Part shown: positions 31,101 to 39,591 of the stretch, piece after piece | How positions within the stretch are numbered: the first letter of the stretch is position 1 | Layout: every line of letters begins with the position of its first letter | DNA from: Thecamonas trahens ATCC 50062 | Lineage: Eukaryota; Apusozoa; Apusomonadida; Apusomonadidae | NCBI RefSeq assembly: GCF_000142905.1 | Contig: NW_013657640.1 | Coordinates: 86,007-150,006 of the forward strand | DNA length: 64,000 nt | Reading direction: 5' to 3' | Notes under the pieces: generated by a model | The model's input: only the letters and a program-made list of their open reading frames with translations | What the model was told of the DNA's origin: nothing | The model's database searches: none | Program-made: the position numbers and the translations under genes

Positions 31101-33765
31101 GATTCGCAGCAATGTCGCCGGCGGCAGCGGCGGCGGGCTATACACTTTGAATGCCAGTTGCGAGTTGGTTGGAACGTCGATGGTGGCCAATACCGCCGGT
31201 CCGCTCCAGCTTGGCGGAGGTGCGGCCTTGATCTCGCCGCTCAGCGAGTCGAGCCTGGCCGGGCTGGTGATCGGAGGCAACGACGCCGGTTTTGGTGGTG
31301 CCCTTGCTGTAGTCTCTGCCGAGGTCGAGACTGCTCTCGCAGGCGCGAGGAGCACCCTCGATCTGCCGTGGCTTGATGCAAGCTATGCGACGGCTGCCCT
31401 AGGCAACGCGGTGAAGGTGACCGTTGACGACGTGCAGATGACCGGCAACGTAGGCCGCGCGGCCGGCGGAGGCATGTTTGCTTGCGGCATCGCTGCGGCG
31501 ATCACGGGCAGCAGTAGCAGCTGGAGCAACGCCGAGAGCGACGGCTGGGTGTGCGCTGTTGACAGCCTCGCCGCAACACCGTCGCGGACCGAATCTTCTG
31601 CGCTTCCGTGGCTGCGGATGGACGATGCCGGGTTTGCGGCACTGGCACAGGCGTACATCACCGGATCACTGGCTGAGCTTCGGTGGGCCGAGGCACCGGC
31701 GACTCTGATTGAGCCCGGGCTTCCAGCCGTCGGCGTTTTGGGTGGCGTTGACTGGCTCGGTAGCGCAATGCGCAACAAGGCAATAACGCCTGTGTGGCAG
31801 TTTGAGGTCCCCGAGTCGGTGATCATGCCAGCCGCAGTGACAGTTCCGCTGGTCGCCGATTTCAACACCGCACCCGAGGTGGTGGCGCAGGTCCGGCTGT
31901 CGCAAGCCGGTAACATTCCAGCCGCTGTGCGATGGCAAGTGGATGCAGGAAGCAGCAGTACGGTGGCTCCGCTGGTGGGTGTGTTCAACATCACAGTATG
32001 TGGTCCCGGATCGGGCGGAGTGGTAGTCCAGCGAGCCGGAGCCGAGCCTGTCGTTGTGTGCGCGCCGTGCGGCGCCGGGCTGCGATCGCCGTCGGAGGGC
32101 GGGCTTGCAGGCTGTGTGCCGCTCGCTGAGTGCCCGATCCACACGCTTCGGGTAGCCGCAACGACCAACAGCACGGCCCGATGCGAGTGCAAGGTTGGGT
32201 TCTGGACCGCAGTTGCCAAGTACGACGTGGCGTGCGAGGCGTGCCCTGTCGGGGCGCTTTGTAGCGGCGGGCTTGGGCAGCCGCAGGCGGCGCCGGGCTT
32301 CTTTCCGGACGCGAGCAATCCCGGCCTATTCATTTCGTGCCCGCAACCCTCGGCGTGCACCGGATCCGGGCAGTGTGCAGCAGGATACACCTCGCGGTTG
32401 TGCGCGCAATGCGCCGATGGGTACTATCGGATGGGCGGCAGTTGCCGCAAGTGTTCGAGCGGAAGAACTGGAGTAGTGGTGCTTCTCCTCCTCATCGGTG
32501 CTGCAGGCGTGACCGCGGTCCTTATCGGGTTCAATCTCGCCGAGGCCATCAACTACAAATTTGCTTCGGTGATGATCGGGCTCAACGCACTGCAGATTTC
32601 TGCGATTTTCGGGCAGCTGCAGCTGGACTGGGGCACGTTTGCAACGACATACTTTGACGTGGCGTCTGCGATGAACGTCGACTTTGCGCTTGCGTCGCCG
32701 GAGTGCTCATCTGCGGGTGGAACCGATGTGTGGGTGCTCAAGCTCTGGCTCACCCTCCTGCTTCCTGTCTTTGCCGCCTGTATGGTGGCTGCGGTCGGCG
32801 TCGGCTACGCTGGGGTAATCAAGGCCAGGCTGACTCCGCTGCGGACGCGGACGATGGCCGCGCTGGTGTCCGCGTGCGGACGAAGCCTCTTCCAGCTTGT
32901 GGTTTTGCTGTATCTGCCGCTCACGGCCGCGGCGTTCTCAGTCTTTGGTTGCTATCGCGACGAATCTGGGCGGTGGGTGCTTGCAGCGGATCCAGCGCGA
33001 ACGTGCTTCACGTCAGCGTGGTGGGGCGGGCTGTTTGTGCCGGGCCTGCTGTTTGTGTGTGTGTATGCGATTGGCATTCCAAGCCTGGTGGTGTACGTGC
33101 TGTACACGCAGCGGCAGCGGCTGGACGAGATCGCATACGTGCTCAAGTTCGGCTTCCTTGTCGGGCGATTCGAGCGTGACAAGTGGTGGTACGAGGCGAT
33201 GATCATGGCGCGCAAGGTCGGGGTTGTGATCTGCATGACATTCTTCTCCACTCAGCCGGGCAAGGCCAACGCGGCAGTGCTCGTGCTTGCAGCGTCGCTT
33301 GCGCATGTCATGCTCAGCTCGCCGTACGGCTGCGCTCTCCACAACCACGCGGCCATGGTGGTGCTCGCAGCCACTACGCTGGTGCTGTACGCGGGCACAT
33401 TCCGTGACTTTGCGCTGCGGAGGACCGGGGTGATCATGGGAGTGATTGTGACAATCATAGCCATGGTGACCGGCAGCATACTCGACCTATGGAGGCTGAG
33501 GCTTGAGGAGAAGGAGGCCGACGACGAATTCTACACCGACGGCGTCTTCCGCATGGATCAGGGTGAGACGGAGAGCCCGACGTCGTCGGCAGTGACCATG
33601 ACTTCGGTCGATTTAGGCATCGCGGGAAACGGCAAGATACACACCGCTCAAGTCGGCACCGAGTTTGGTGTTGACAGCATCGGCAGCCTCGCAACAGCCG
33701 TGGATTCGGCTGCGATGGCTTCGGCAGCGGACGGCCTGGCATCGGCAGATCTGACGTCGGTGTGA
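28192..33765 (+). CDS. FG-GAP / beta-helix / Cys-rich multi-pass receptor-like protein
   Basis: 1857 aa, intron-free. After a signal peptide (about 1-22), residues about 30-740 carry many FG-GAP/VCBS-type repeats with Ca-binding-like loops (IADLDGDGRPDLA, VGDMDGDGDLDLV, LGDIDGDGDLDIG). Residues about 790-1120 form a beta-helix with GGAIV/GGAIF/GGGL rungs like those in POMP-type repeats. Residues about 1280-1420 are a Cys-rich, GCC2/GCC3 (ephrin-receptor-like) module. From about 1423 there are roughly eight membrane segments. These include the YGIPSLVVYVLY-like and FLVGRFERDKWWYEAMIMARK region and an SSPYG motif, which recur in large protist surface proteins. The tail is cytosolic and Ser/Thr-rich. 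It is probably a cell-surface sensor; the ligand is unknown. Convergent with the Rev7-like gene, 20 bp apart. Confidence 0.82.
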   Translation: MGWVMAMCWVLGALLAVVVAAEVGIPDACLAADGIYPRHTILDSASGGADLVLYVDVDSNGRDDVVVAMASAGMLVVYAPAKTVVDVGVTGVAAMAVADVDADADVDIVLALAAELRWYANNGDGSFAPSALVSSAVAGADSIAIADLDGDGRPDLAAAASGPGSVVWLRATGPLGIFAAPATVATFQLGVRALAAVDADGDGDVDLAAAVVGSNAVVWFDNADSSFTPRTVAGGLVGLAPALATGDINNDGRPDFVAAHAGRVVWIASRSTSGWLAPAAMVTGTPGVVSLAVHDVNLDGFHDVVFASDARAAWVPTAADGGWLGPQQNVTDSLTAIRALAVSSAGGAETGTRMAVATGNTVDAVVEYVPRAANASLRRLETVHSNSGYLSDLTTADLNGDSYLDLISAVAGGGVVWYPNLAGTFGAQIQIAGTVDRSRRVRVGDMDGDGDLDLVVTSSGSDFSPGKVAWFENLDGKGSFPIESIVLSGVLTSPQALDLGDIDGDGDLDIGVTSLKDEYNSASEQVAWIENRLREPQADFAPPVIIEDPVDSANNLVLADLDGDGTVDMAVACTAAASGTRMYLNTNGDGSAWSFVQLAPAYGYSVAIFVADMNRDSLVDLVLRASDLIWLENGGSGNFSTIHTISLAPPSSVNLVDYDHDGDLDVLGDVRFDDFGWYENLNGLGSVWSAKQILYSSSLTLDTALTFDVDFDGDWDIVIVESDVGADLNMLRGDVRSALTPLATTTDMREMARLSSICRTVPLTMACVHHQASMAMSACAASTLVLPVGVYTGCRKDSHVTISGLFLTMAASGEAGAVTFDCNAAGGVLYTVSDGGALTLNGMNIYDTTTGSIGAQSSPGLRVVGSRSMLKLKDAQMVRCAAGLQLDSREVTDAGRGGAIVVADGALLVAENVRFTQSSAANAGGAIFARDAGTRVSLLATTIELSSAGSNGGGVAVVDGARIEADAASVIRSNVAGGSGGGLYTLNASCELVGTSMVANTAGPLQLGGGAALISPLSESSLAGLVIGGNDAGFGGALAVVSAEVETALAGARSTLDLPWLDASYATAALGNAVKVTVDDVQMTGNVGRAAGGGMFACGIAAAITGSSSSWSNAESDGWVCAVDSLAATPSRTESSALPWLRMDDAGFAALAQAYITGSLAELRWAEAPATLIEPGLPAVGVLGGVDWLGSAMRNKAITPVWQFEVPESVIMPAAVTVPLVADFNTAPEVVAQVRLSQAGNIPAAVRWQVDAGSSSTVAPLVGVFNITVCGPGSGGVVVQRAGAEPVVVCAPCGAGLRSPSEGGLAGCVPLAECPIHTLRVAATTNSTARCECKVGFWTAVAKYDVACEACPVGALCSGGLGQPQAAPGFFPDASNPGLFISCPQPSACTGSGQCAAGYTSRLCAQCADGYYRMGGSCRKCSSGRTGVVVLLLLIGAAGVTAVLIGFNLAEAINYKFASVMIGLNALQISAIFGQLQLDWGTFATTYFDVASAMNVDFALASPECSSAGGTDVWVLKLWLTLLLPVFAACMVAAVGVGYAGVIKARLTPLRTRTMAALVSACGRSLFQLVVLLYLPLTAAAFSVFGCYRDESGRWVLAADPARTCFTSAWWGGLFVPGLLFVCVYAIGIPSLVVYVLYTQRQRLDEIAYVLKFGFLVGRFERDKWWYEAMIMARKVGVVICMTFFSTQPGKANAAVLVLAASLAHVMLSSPYGCALHNHAAMVVLAATTLVLYAGTFRDFALRRTGVIMGVIVTIIAMVTGSILDLWRLRLEEKEADDEFYTDGVFRMDQGETESPTSSAVTMTSVDLGIAGNGKIHTAQVGTEFGVDSIGSLATAVDSAAMASAADGLASADLTSV

Positions 33766-33785
33766 GTGCAACCTCGTTCGCTGGT

Positions 33786-34868
33786 TCACCCGGGGGTAAA
33801 GCGGAACATATTGAGGACGAGATGGGTGCCTGGGAGGACCGAGGAGAGCAGTGGGGCGATGGAAGCGGAAGGCGAGAGTGCCGAGTGCGGAAGACCGCCA
33901 GTATGGGCCAGATCCGGGTCGGCCGACGACGACGAGACAACAAAGTGCTTTTCCGGGTCGGCCGACGAGACACTGCCGCCGGTGCACCCGGTGTCGACGG
34001 TGACAGGCTTGATCTGAAAGAGGCGCGGACCGGGGCGCGAGCACGAGGCAGGCGGTGCACCATCGCGGAGGCGAGCAAGCGCCGCACCGAAAACATCATG
34101 CAGGGCATCAACGCATGGTGCAGCATGAGCGGCGACCATCAGCGGTGCCAGCTCGATCACAAGAACCTCGTCGACGACGCCCGGGCCGCCCTGGGAACGA
34201 TCGGCTGCGTCGCACTCTTCGACAGTATCCCATAGCAGGCCCGGAATGTCGGCAAAGACCACGATGCGGACCTGCGCAAGACGAGCAGAGAGCATCCAGG
34301 GAACGAGTGCGCTGGTCAGCTCGTCGATGTAGGTGCAGAGCTCAGAGTAGCGCGAGACGACGGTGTGGACGTCGTACATGGTGGTGGGCGTGAACGAGTG
34401 GCGTGGATAGACGGCGCGATGATGCAGAAAGGCATGCGTCGCCACGGCGACAAACTGAGCCACGGTCTGAGCAACCTGATCGAGCGCCAAGCCCGGGCCA
34501 CTCACCTCACCCTCGGCCAACCCCTCTCGAGTCTGCCATGGCTGCGATGTCGGCGATGTCGGCGATGTCGGCGATGCGGGCGGCGAGGGAGCAGTCGACT
34601 GCGAATCGATGGAGATGACCGATGGCACCGAGCGCAGCTTGGGCGGTGGGTGAGCAGATGCCGTGGCCGTGCCCGCAGCAGTGCCCGTAGCCGTGGCTGG
34701 GGCCCTGGCCCTGGCCCTGGCCCTGGCCCTGGAGGTGGTAGCGGTGGCGGTGGCGGTGGCAGAGGGTGGCGGCGGCGTGGGCGAGCGTGACGAGGACGAG
34801 TCGATGAAGAGGACCATGGGCGCAGGGGACGACGGTCGTCCGTCCCGGGGCGAGGGCGGGGAGGCCAT
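33786..34868 (-). CDS. MAD2L2: Rev7/MAD2L2-like HORMA-domain protein
   Basis: 360 aa. The first 120 residues are low complexity (Ser/Pro, then alternating Ala-Arg and Ala-Thr). The HORMA core starts about residue 125: LDQVAQTVAQFVAVATHAFL, then RAVYPRHSFTPTTMYDV, SELCTYIDELTSALVPWML and VRIVVF. This aligns in order with MAD2L2 (VREVYPxxIF, HPELNQYIQDTL, VVVVIL). The C-terminal LVLNMFRFTPG would be the safety-belt strand. In the family it binds Rev3 and shieldin-type closure motifs in translesion synthesis and repair. An insertion of variable sequence lies at about 215-300. Confidence 0.75.
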   Translation of the reverse strand: MASPPSPRDGRPSSPAPMVLFIDSSSSRSPTPPPPSATATATATTSRARARARARAPATATGTAAGTATASAHPPPKLRSVPSVISIDSQSTAPSPPASPTSPTSPTSQPWQTREGLAEGEVSGPGLALDQVAQTVAQFVAVATHAFLHHRAVYPRHSFTPTTMYDVHTVVSRYSELCTYIDELTSALVPWMLSARLAQVRIVVFADIPGLLWDTVEECDAADRSQGGPGVVDEVLVIELAPLMVAAHAAPCVDALHDVFGAALARLRDGAPPASCSRPGPRLFQIKPVTVDTGCTGGSVSSADPEKHFVVSSSSADPDLAHTGGLPHSALSPSASIAPLLSSVLPGTHLVLNMFRFTPG

Positions 34869-35633
34869 GTGGCCCGCAAGGGGAGTGGGGTGCGGTGGGG
34901 GGTGGGGGGTGGGGGTGGGGGGGTGGGCTGGGCTGGGCTGGGGGGCTGGGCTGGGGCCACTGGGGAGCCACTGGCTGGCATGGTCGGTGGAGAAGCATGG
35001 CTGGCTGCATGGACTGTGATATGGTGGTGGCGATGATGGTGGTCGAGATGGTGGTCGTCGTCGTGATGGCGACCGTGGTGATGGGGTATCCTCTTCATGA
35101 CGAGCACGATGATGGTGATGATGATATGATTGTCATCATCATGGTTAAAGGTCATCGTCATCATCACGGTCATCGTCATCATCACGGTCATCGTCATCAT
35201 CACGGTCATCGTCATCATTGCCACCACTACCACCACCATCACCACCACCATCACCATCACCACCACCATCACCATCACCACCACCATCACCACCACCATC
35301 ACCACCACCATCACCACCACCATCACCACCAACACCACCACCATCACCACCACCATCACCACCACCATCACCAACACCACCATCACCACCACCATCACCA
35401 CCACCATCACCATCACCATCACCACCAACACCACCACCATCACCACCACCATCACCATCACCATCACCTTCTCAAACAAACAGATCAACAGACAGTTCGT
35501 GTCGCACAGACAGCCGGCCGTGTTGGGTCACGGGCACGTCACCGACACACCGGAGAGGGGGGGAGGGGGGGGGGGGGGGGGGGGCACGCGGGTGGCGACA
35601 CACCGCACTTGGTACCAGGACATAGATTCGACG
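34869..35633. repeat. Divergent spacer with long CAT/CAC microsatellites
   Basis: Between the Rev7-like gene (-) and PARG (+). A GATGGTGGT-type stretch (35020-35100) is followed by four copies of an 18-bp unit GGTCATCGTCATCATCAC (about 35152-35220). A long interrupted (CAC/CAT)n tract runs to about 35468, and a G run lies at about 35563-35584. ORFs across it encode only His, Thr/Ile or Pro/Ser homopolymers and are rejected as genes. Confidence 0.85.
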
Positions 35634-37250
35634 ATGGGACGGCGCAAGGGCAGGCGCGGGAGAGCGGAGCGGAGCGCGGACCAGGACGGGAGCAGGAGCA
35701 GGAGCGGAGACGGTGCCGGGGAGGCCAGCGGGAGAGCCGGGAAGGGCAGAACGAGCGGCAAGGGTGGGAAGGGCCGGACGAGCGGGAAGGGCAAGGGTCG
35801 GCGGGGCGGCGGAGGCGGCGGAGGGGGTAAGGGCAAGGGCAAGGGCCGGCGGGCGCGTGGGCCGGGCAAGGGTGGAGCCGATGGCGCAGGAGGTGGCGCT
35901 AGCGGGCAGCGCAAGGCGGTGCCATTTGGGGTGACCCGGACGGCGGCGACGCGCAAGGAGGCGGGCGTGGCGGGCGAGGAGTTTTATGCCGACAGTAACG
36001 CGCTGCTGAGCGAGGACCATTTGCGGGAGGCGCTGCGGATGCGGTTTGATCCGGATGCATGGCGTGCGGCGGCTGAGGCCACGGCCGGATCGGGCCCGCA
36101 GTACGGGCGGGCGCTGCGCAAGATGGTTCAGATCGGGACGCTTGGCACGCTCCTCCGCGGATGGTACACACTGCCAGACGGAGACGTGGTGCATCTTGCC
36201 CGTAAGCGGCTTGACAAGGCTGCGCGCGGCACGGTGTGTGTCGACTACGAGGCCGAGGCCGCTGCGGACCCGGCGTCATTGCGTGGCTCACTGCTGGCCG
36301 AAGTCGACGAGTGGTTCGGGCGTGACGTGAAGCCCGGTGAGGTCCCGCTGCAGACACAGGTGTGTCTCATCCAAGGGGATGTGCTCGAGACTGCTCTGGC
36401 GCTGCAGCGCGCAGTCGGCGCGTCGGCGCGCAACGTCTGTGTCCTCGTTAACGGCTCGTACAACATGCCAGGCGGCGGCTGGAAGAAGGGCGCTGCGGCA
36501 CTAGAAGAGAATCTGCACCGGCGGACGTCGATTGTCGAGGCGCTGGAAGACCCTTACTCTGTTGTTTCGGGCGCGCAGTGGAGATATCCGCTGCCGCAGG
36601 TCGGCGGGCTCGCTATTCCGGCGGCGTGCGTCTTTCGCGGCTCGGAGCCATCAGGCTACCCTTTCCTGGAGCGCCCGGCGTTTGTGTCGATGGTAGTTGG
36701 CTGGGCATTCAAAGCCCCACCGATCGAAGGCACGGGTCCGTCCGCACGTCTGGGCAAGAAGGAGCGCCGACTGACTCTTGCCAAGATTGCGTCGTGGCTC
36801 GACATGGCGGTCGAGGTCTCGGGCAACTCGCCGCGGCCGAGGATCTTTGTGGCCTCGCCCATCGGGTGCGGCGTGTACGCCAACCCGCCGCACGACATCG
36901 CCCGCCTTTTCTCCGCAGCCCTCGCCCTCCCACGCTTTGCGGGTGTCTTTGACATTGTTGCTTTCTCCATCCTCGACCCGACCGGACCCGAGACCTACGA
37001 CGCCTTTGCCGATGCCCTCGCTCCGATCCTCACCCTCCGCGCCGATAGCGGACTCACGCCTGCCCTCCTTGACCTCGTCAAGCCACCAGCGGACGCCGGG
37101 CCGTCGTCGACTGATGCTCGAGACGGGGCCGAGAACGAGGATGGGATGTGCCATGTTGACAACGCTAGCAACGACGGCGCCAACGCCGAATCATCCGGCG
37201 ACGAAGGAGAAGAATCATCTAACGGCGACGGAGACGAATCATCCACCTAG
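35634..37250 (+). CDS. DUF2263 / bacterial-type poly(ADP-ribose) glycohydrolase
   Basis: 538 aa from the ATG at 35634. The first 110 residues are basic and Gly/Lys/Arg-rich (GKGKGKG), likely nucleic-acid or nuclear targeting. The macro-type PARG domain follows from about residue 115: RTAATRKEAGVAGEEFY, VCLIQGDVLETAL, then the signature NGSYNMPGGGWKKGAAALEE, and later IFVASPIGCGVYANPPHDIA. The signature equals GGG-x7-LEE, where the family usually has QEE; the catalytic second Glu is present. It should remove poly(ADP-ribose) from proteins. The C-terminus is acidic and Ser/Asp/Glu-rich. Confidence 0.85.
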   Translation: MGRRKGRRGRAERSADQDGSRSRSGDGAGEASGRAGKGRTSGKGGKGRTSGKGKGRRGGGGGGGGKGKGKGRRARGPGKGGADGAGGGASGQRKAVPFGVTRTAATRKEAGVAGEEFYADSNALLSEDHLREALRMRFDPDAWRAAAEATAGSGPQYGRALRKMVQIGTLGTLLRGWYTLPDGDVVHLARKRLDKAARGTVCVDYEAEAAADPASLRGSLLAEVDEWFGRDVKPGEVPLQTQVCLIQGDVLETALALQRAVGASARNVCVLVNGSYNMPGGGWKKGAAALEENLHRRTSIVEALEDPYSVVSGAQWRYPLPQVGGLAIPAACVFRGSEPSGYPFLERPAFVSMVVGWAFKAPPIEGTGPSARLGKKERRLTLAKIASWLDMAVEVSGNSPRPRIFVASPIGCGVYANPPHDIARLFSAALALPRFAGVFDIVAFSILDPTGPETYDAFADALAPILTLRADSGLTPALLDLVKPPADAGPSSTDARDGAENEDGMCHVDNASNDGANAESSGDEGEESSNGDGDESST

Positions 37251-37525
37251 CCGCATCCACAAACTGACCACCACCAACCAACTTCCACGACCTGACCATC
37301 ATCAACTTAAACTCGTCTACCTGAGACCTTGCATACCATCATCAACACGCCGACCAACCAGTCGTCGACCCGCCAGCTGCCGACCAGAGCCACCGACTGA
37401 CAAACCGACGAACAAACATACAATCATCACGTGCTTCCCTCCCGCCCCCCCCCCCCCCACCCCACCCCCCACCCCCACCCCTCCCCCACCCCGGGACCCC
37501 ACTCATCTCCCACTCACCCTCAGCC
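37251..37525 (+). other. Spacer with C-rich tract before the S28 gene
   Basis: Non-coding spacer with a CCACCAACC-like stretch and a C-rich run (about 37442-37500) just upstream of the start codon. No gene. Confidence 0.5.
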
Positions 37526-38908
37526 ATGACGCCGAGTACGACCATGCTTGCTATGGTGTGCGTGGCACTGTGTGCGGCAGCGGTGGCGCAGGGCAACACG
37601 TCGCCGTCGACGTTCCAGCAGAAGACGGACCACTTTGACAACAGCAACACGGCGACCTTCAGCCAGCGGTACACGGTGAACGCGACGCACTACCGCAAGG
37701 GCGGGCCCATCTTCTTCTTCCTCTCGGGTGAGGCACCCATGGAGGCTTTTGAGTTCCAGGAGGTCCAGGCTCAGCTCTGGGCTGCCCAGCGCGGAGGCAT
37801 GTTTGTGGTCCTCGAGCACCGCTTCTACGGCCAGTCCATGCCAGCGCCCGACTTTGCCACCCCCGGCCTCTCGCTGCTCTCCTCCGAGCAGGCGCTGGCC
37901 GATGCCGCTGCCTTTGCTGTCTGGTTCAACGCCGATCTGGAGGCCCGCGGCATGGCTCCGGGCCCCTGGGTCGTTGTCGGCTGCTCGTACTCGGCCGGCC
38001 TCGCCGCCTGGTTCCGCACCCGCCATCCTTACCTTGTTGTCGGCGCCGTCTGCCCCTCGGGCCCGGTCCAGGCCACCCTCGACCAGTCGGACTTTCTGGC
38101 CTGGTTCGAGCACGCTGCTCCCGCTCCGTGCGTGGCTGCCGCCAAGGCTGGATCCGCCGCCATCGAGGCCGAGCTTGCCCGAGGCCAGCCCGGCCTCGCG
38201 GCGCTCTCGACTGCTTTCAACACCTGCGAGCCGCTCACCGACGACGACGTCTTTTGGTTCCTGTGGAACGTGGCTCTGGCTGTCGGCACCGCCGACCAGT
38301 TCTCCAACTCGGTCCCGGAAAACACCCTGACTGAGGCGTGCGACATCCTCGCCGCCGAGTCAGACCCGATTGCTGCCTTTGCCAAGATTGTGGCCACCTC
38401 GGAGAACATCTACACTGCGCGTCCCGGTGGCAACTCGTGTGTCCACCTTTCGCAGTCGTACTTTATTGCAGACATGGCCCGTCCCGACAACCCCAACCGC
38501 TCGTGGTGGTGGCAGAAGTGCACCGAGTTTGGCTACTTTAAGACCTCAGTCAACGGCTCGTCTATTTTCTTCCCCTCGTACTCGCTCGGCCTCGACCGCA
38601 TCGTCCCGCTCTGCGAGGCCATCTACGGCATCGACGGCCTCGCTCCGCAGATCGAGTGGACCAACGCCAACTACGGCGGCAAGAACCTCGTCGCCGACAA
38701 CGTCGTCTTTACCAACGGCCTCCTTGACCCGTGGCATCTCCTTTCCATCTCCTCCGACCTTCCGGCCCCTTCCAAGGTCAAGGCTGTGACCTACGAGGCC
38801 GGCCACTGCGCCACGCTCAACGCTGCATCGCCCGACGATCCGCCGTCGCTCCTCGCTGCGCGCAAGTTTGTCGAGGCCCAGCTCGACGCCTGGCTGGCAA
38901 CCCATTAG
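37526..38908 (+). CDS. Serine peptidase family S28 (Pro-X carboxypeptidase/DPP7-like)
   Basis: 460 aa with an N-terminal signal peptide (MLAMVCVALCAAAVAQG). The S28 N-terminal block TFQQKTDHFDNSNTATFSQRY and PIFFFLSGE are clear, as is VVLEHRFYGQS. Catalytic residues are Ser in GCSYSAGLAAWFR (usual GGSYxGxLAAW), Asp in TNGLLDPWHLLS and His in EAGHCATLN. The family cleaves after proline in lysosomes or outside the cell (PRCP, DPP7, fungal prolyl peptidases). The ATG at 37526 lies just before the signal peptide and behind a C-rich leader. Confidence 0.92.
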   Translation: MTPSTTMLAMVCVALCAAAVAQGNTSPSTFQQKTDHFDNSNTATFSQRYTVNATHYRKGGPIFFFLSGEAPMEAFEFQEVQAQLWAAQRGGMFVVLEHRFYGQSMPAPDFATPGLSLLSSEQALADAAAFAVWFNADLEARGMAPGPWVVVGCSYSAGLAAWFRTRHPYLVVGAVCPSGPVQATLDQSDFLAWFEHAAPAPCVAAAKAGSAAIEAELARGQPGLAALSTAFNTCEPLTDDDVFWFLWNVALAVGTADQFSNSVPENTLTEACDILAAESDPIAAFAKIVATSENIYTARPGGNSCVHLSQSYFIADMARPDNPNRSWWWQKCTEFGYFKTSVNGSSIFFPSYSLGLDRIVPLCEAIYGIDGLAPQIEWTNANYGGKNLVADNVVFTNGLLDPWHLLSISSDLPAPSKVKAVTYEAGHCATLNAASPDDPPSLLAARKFVEAQLDAWLATH

Positions 38909-39591
38909 TGCGACAGATCCACCATTGAACAGGTACCTCCTCCTCATGCACAGCTCGAGCTACTCATTCGCGCACTCGGTTTCCCTGCTGGAATCGACCA
39001 CGCCGATGCCGGCCTGGAATGGACATGGCCAATGACGTCGATCCGCCGCCACAGTGCTCCATTTTCTATGTGTAAACAAACACAAGCATACTACTTCCTC
39101 TGCTTACTCCCATTGCAGAGCAGGGCTGATCGCTCCAGCTCGGGGGCGGGGATGCGGTAGATCGACATTTTGTCCGTGATCAATCATGCTCGAGACGGAG
39201 GGATGAGAGGATGACGAGGTTGTTCGGTCAGAAGAGAAGGAATGGAGAAACAGATCAATCGAGTCAGGTAAGAAGAATGGGCGGCGATAGCCGAGGTGGC
39301 TAGATGATGCTGTGACAGCCGGATGGAACTGGTTTGGCCCTCTGCATACGTTGTAGTCTTTGGTATCGGCTGGGTTCTGCATCAAGAGGTGGTTGGTTGA
39401 CATCCATCGCATTCGTCGGCGTCCATCATGGGTGGCCATTGATCGTGTCGCCATTTCCAGTTGTGTAGAACCCGCGATGTTCAAGTCATGACCATGCTTG
39501 ATGGTGGCTCGGGCAACCGAGGGCGAGTTGCACCGCTCAGTTTGCCAGGTCGGCAGGCAGCACTTGACTCACCTGTGCTTAGGCGGCCAGG
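38909..39591. other. Intergenic region, nothing recognised
   Basis: 683 bp of lower GC content than the flanking genes. The longest ORF (minus strand, 39104-39484) shows no domain, and its codon use is unlike that of the neighbours. I see no RNA gene and no repeat. Confidence 0.5.

Noticed and set aside
34895-35830. Long ORFs encoding poly-His or Thr/Ile and Pro/Ser repeats
   Set aside because: They are translations of the CAT/CAC microsatellite and open in all three frames; the PARG gene starts at 35634 with real domain content.
39104-39484. Minus-strand ORF of 126 codons in the 38.9-39.6 kb spacer
   Set aside because: No domains, composition unlike neighbouring genes, and no supporting signals.
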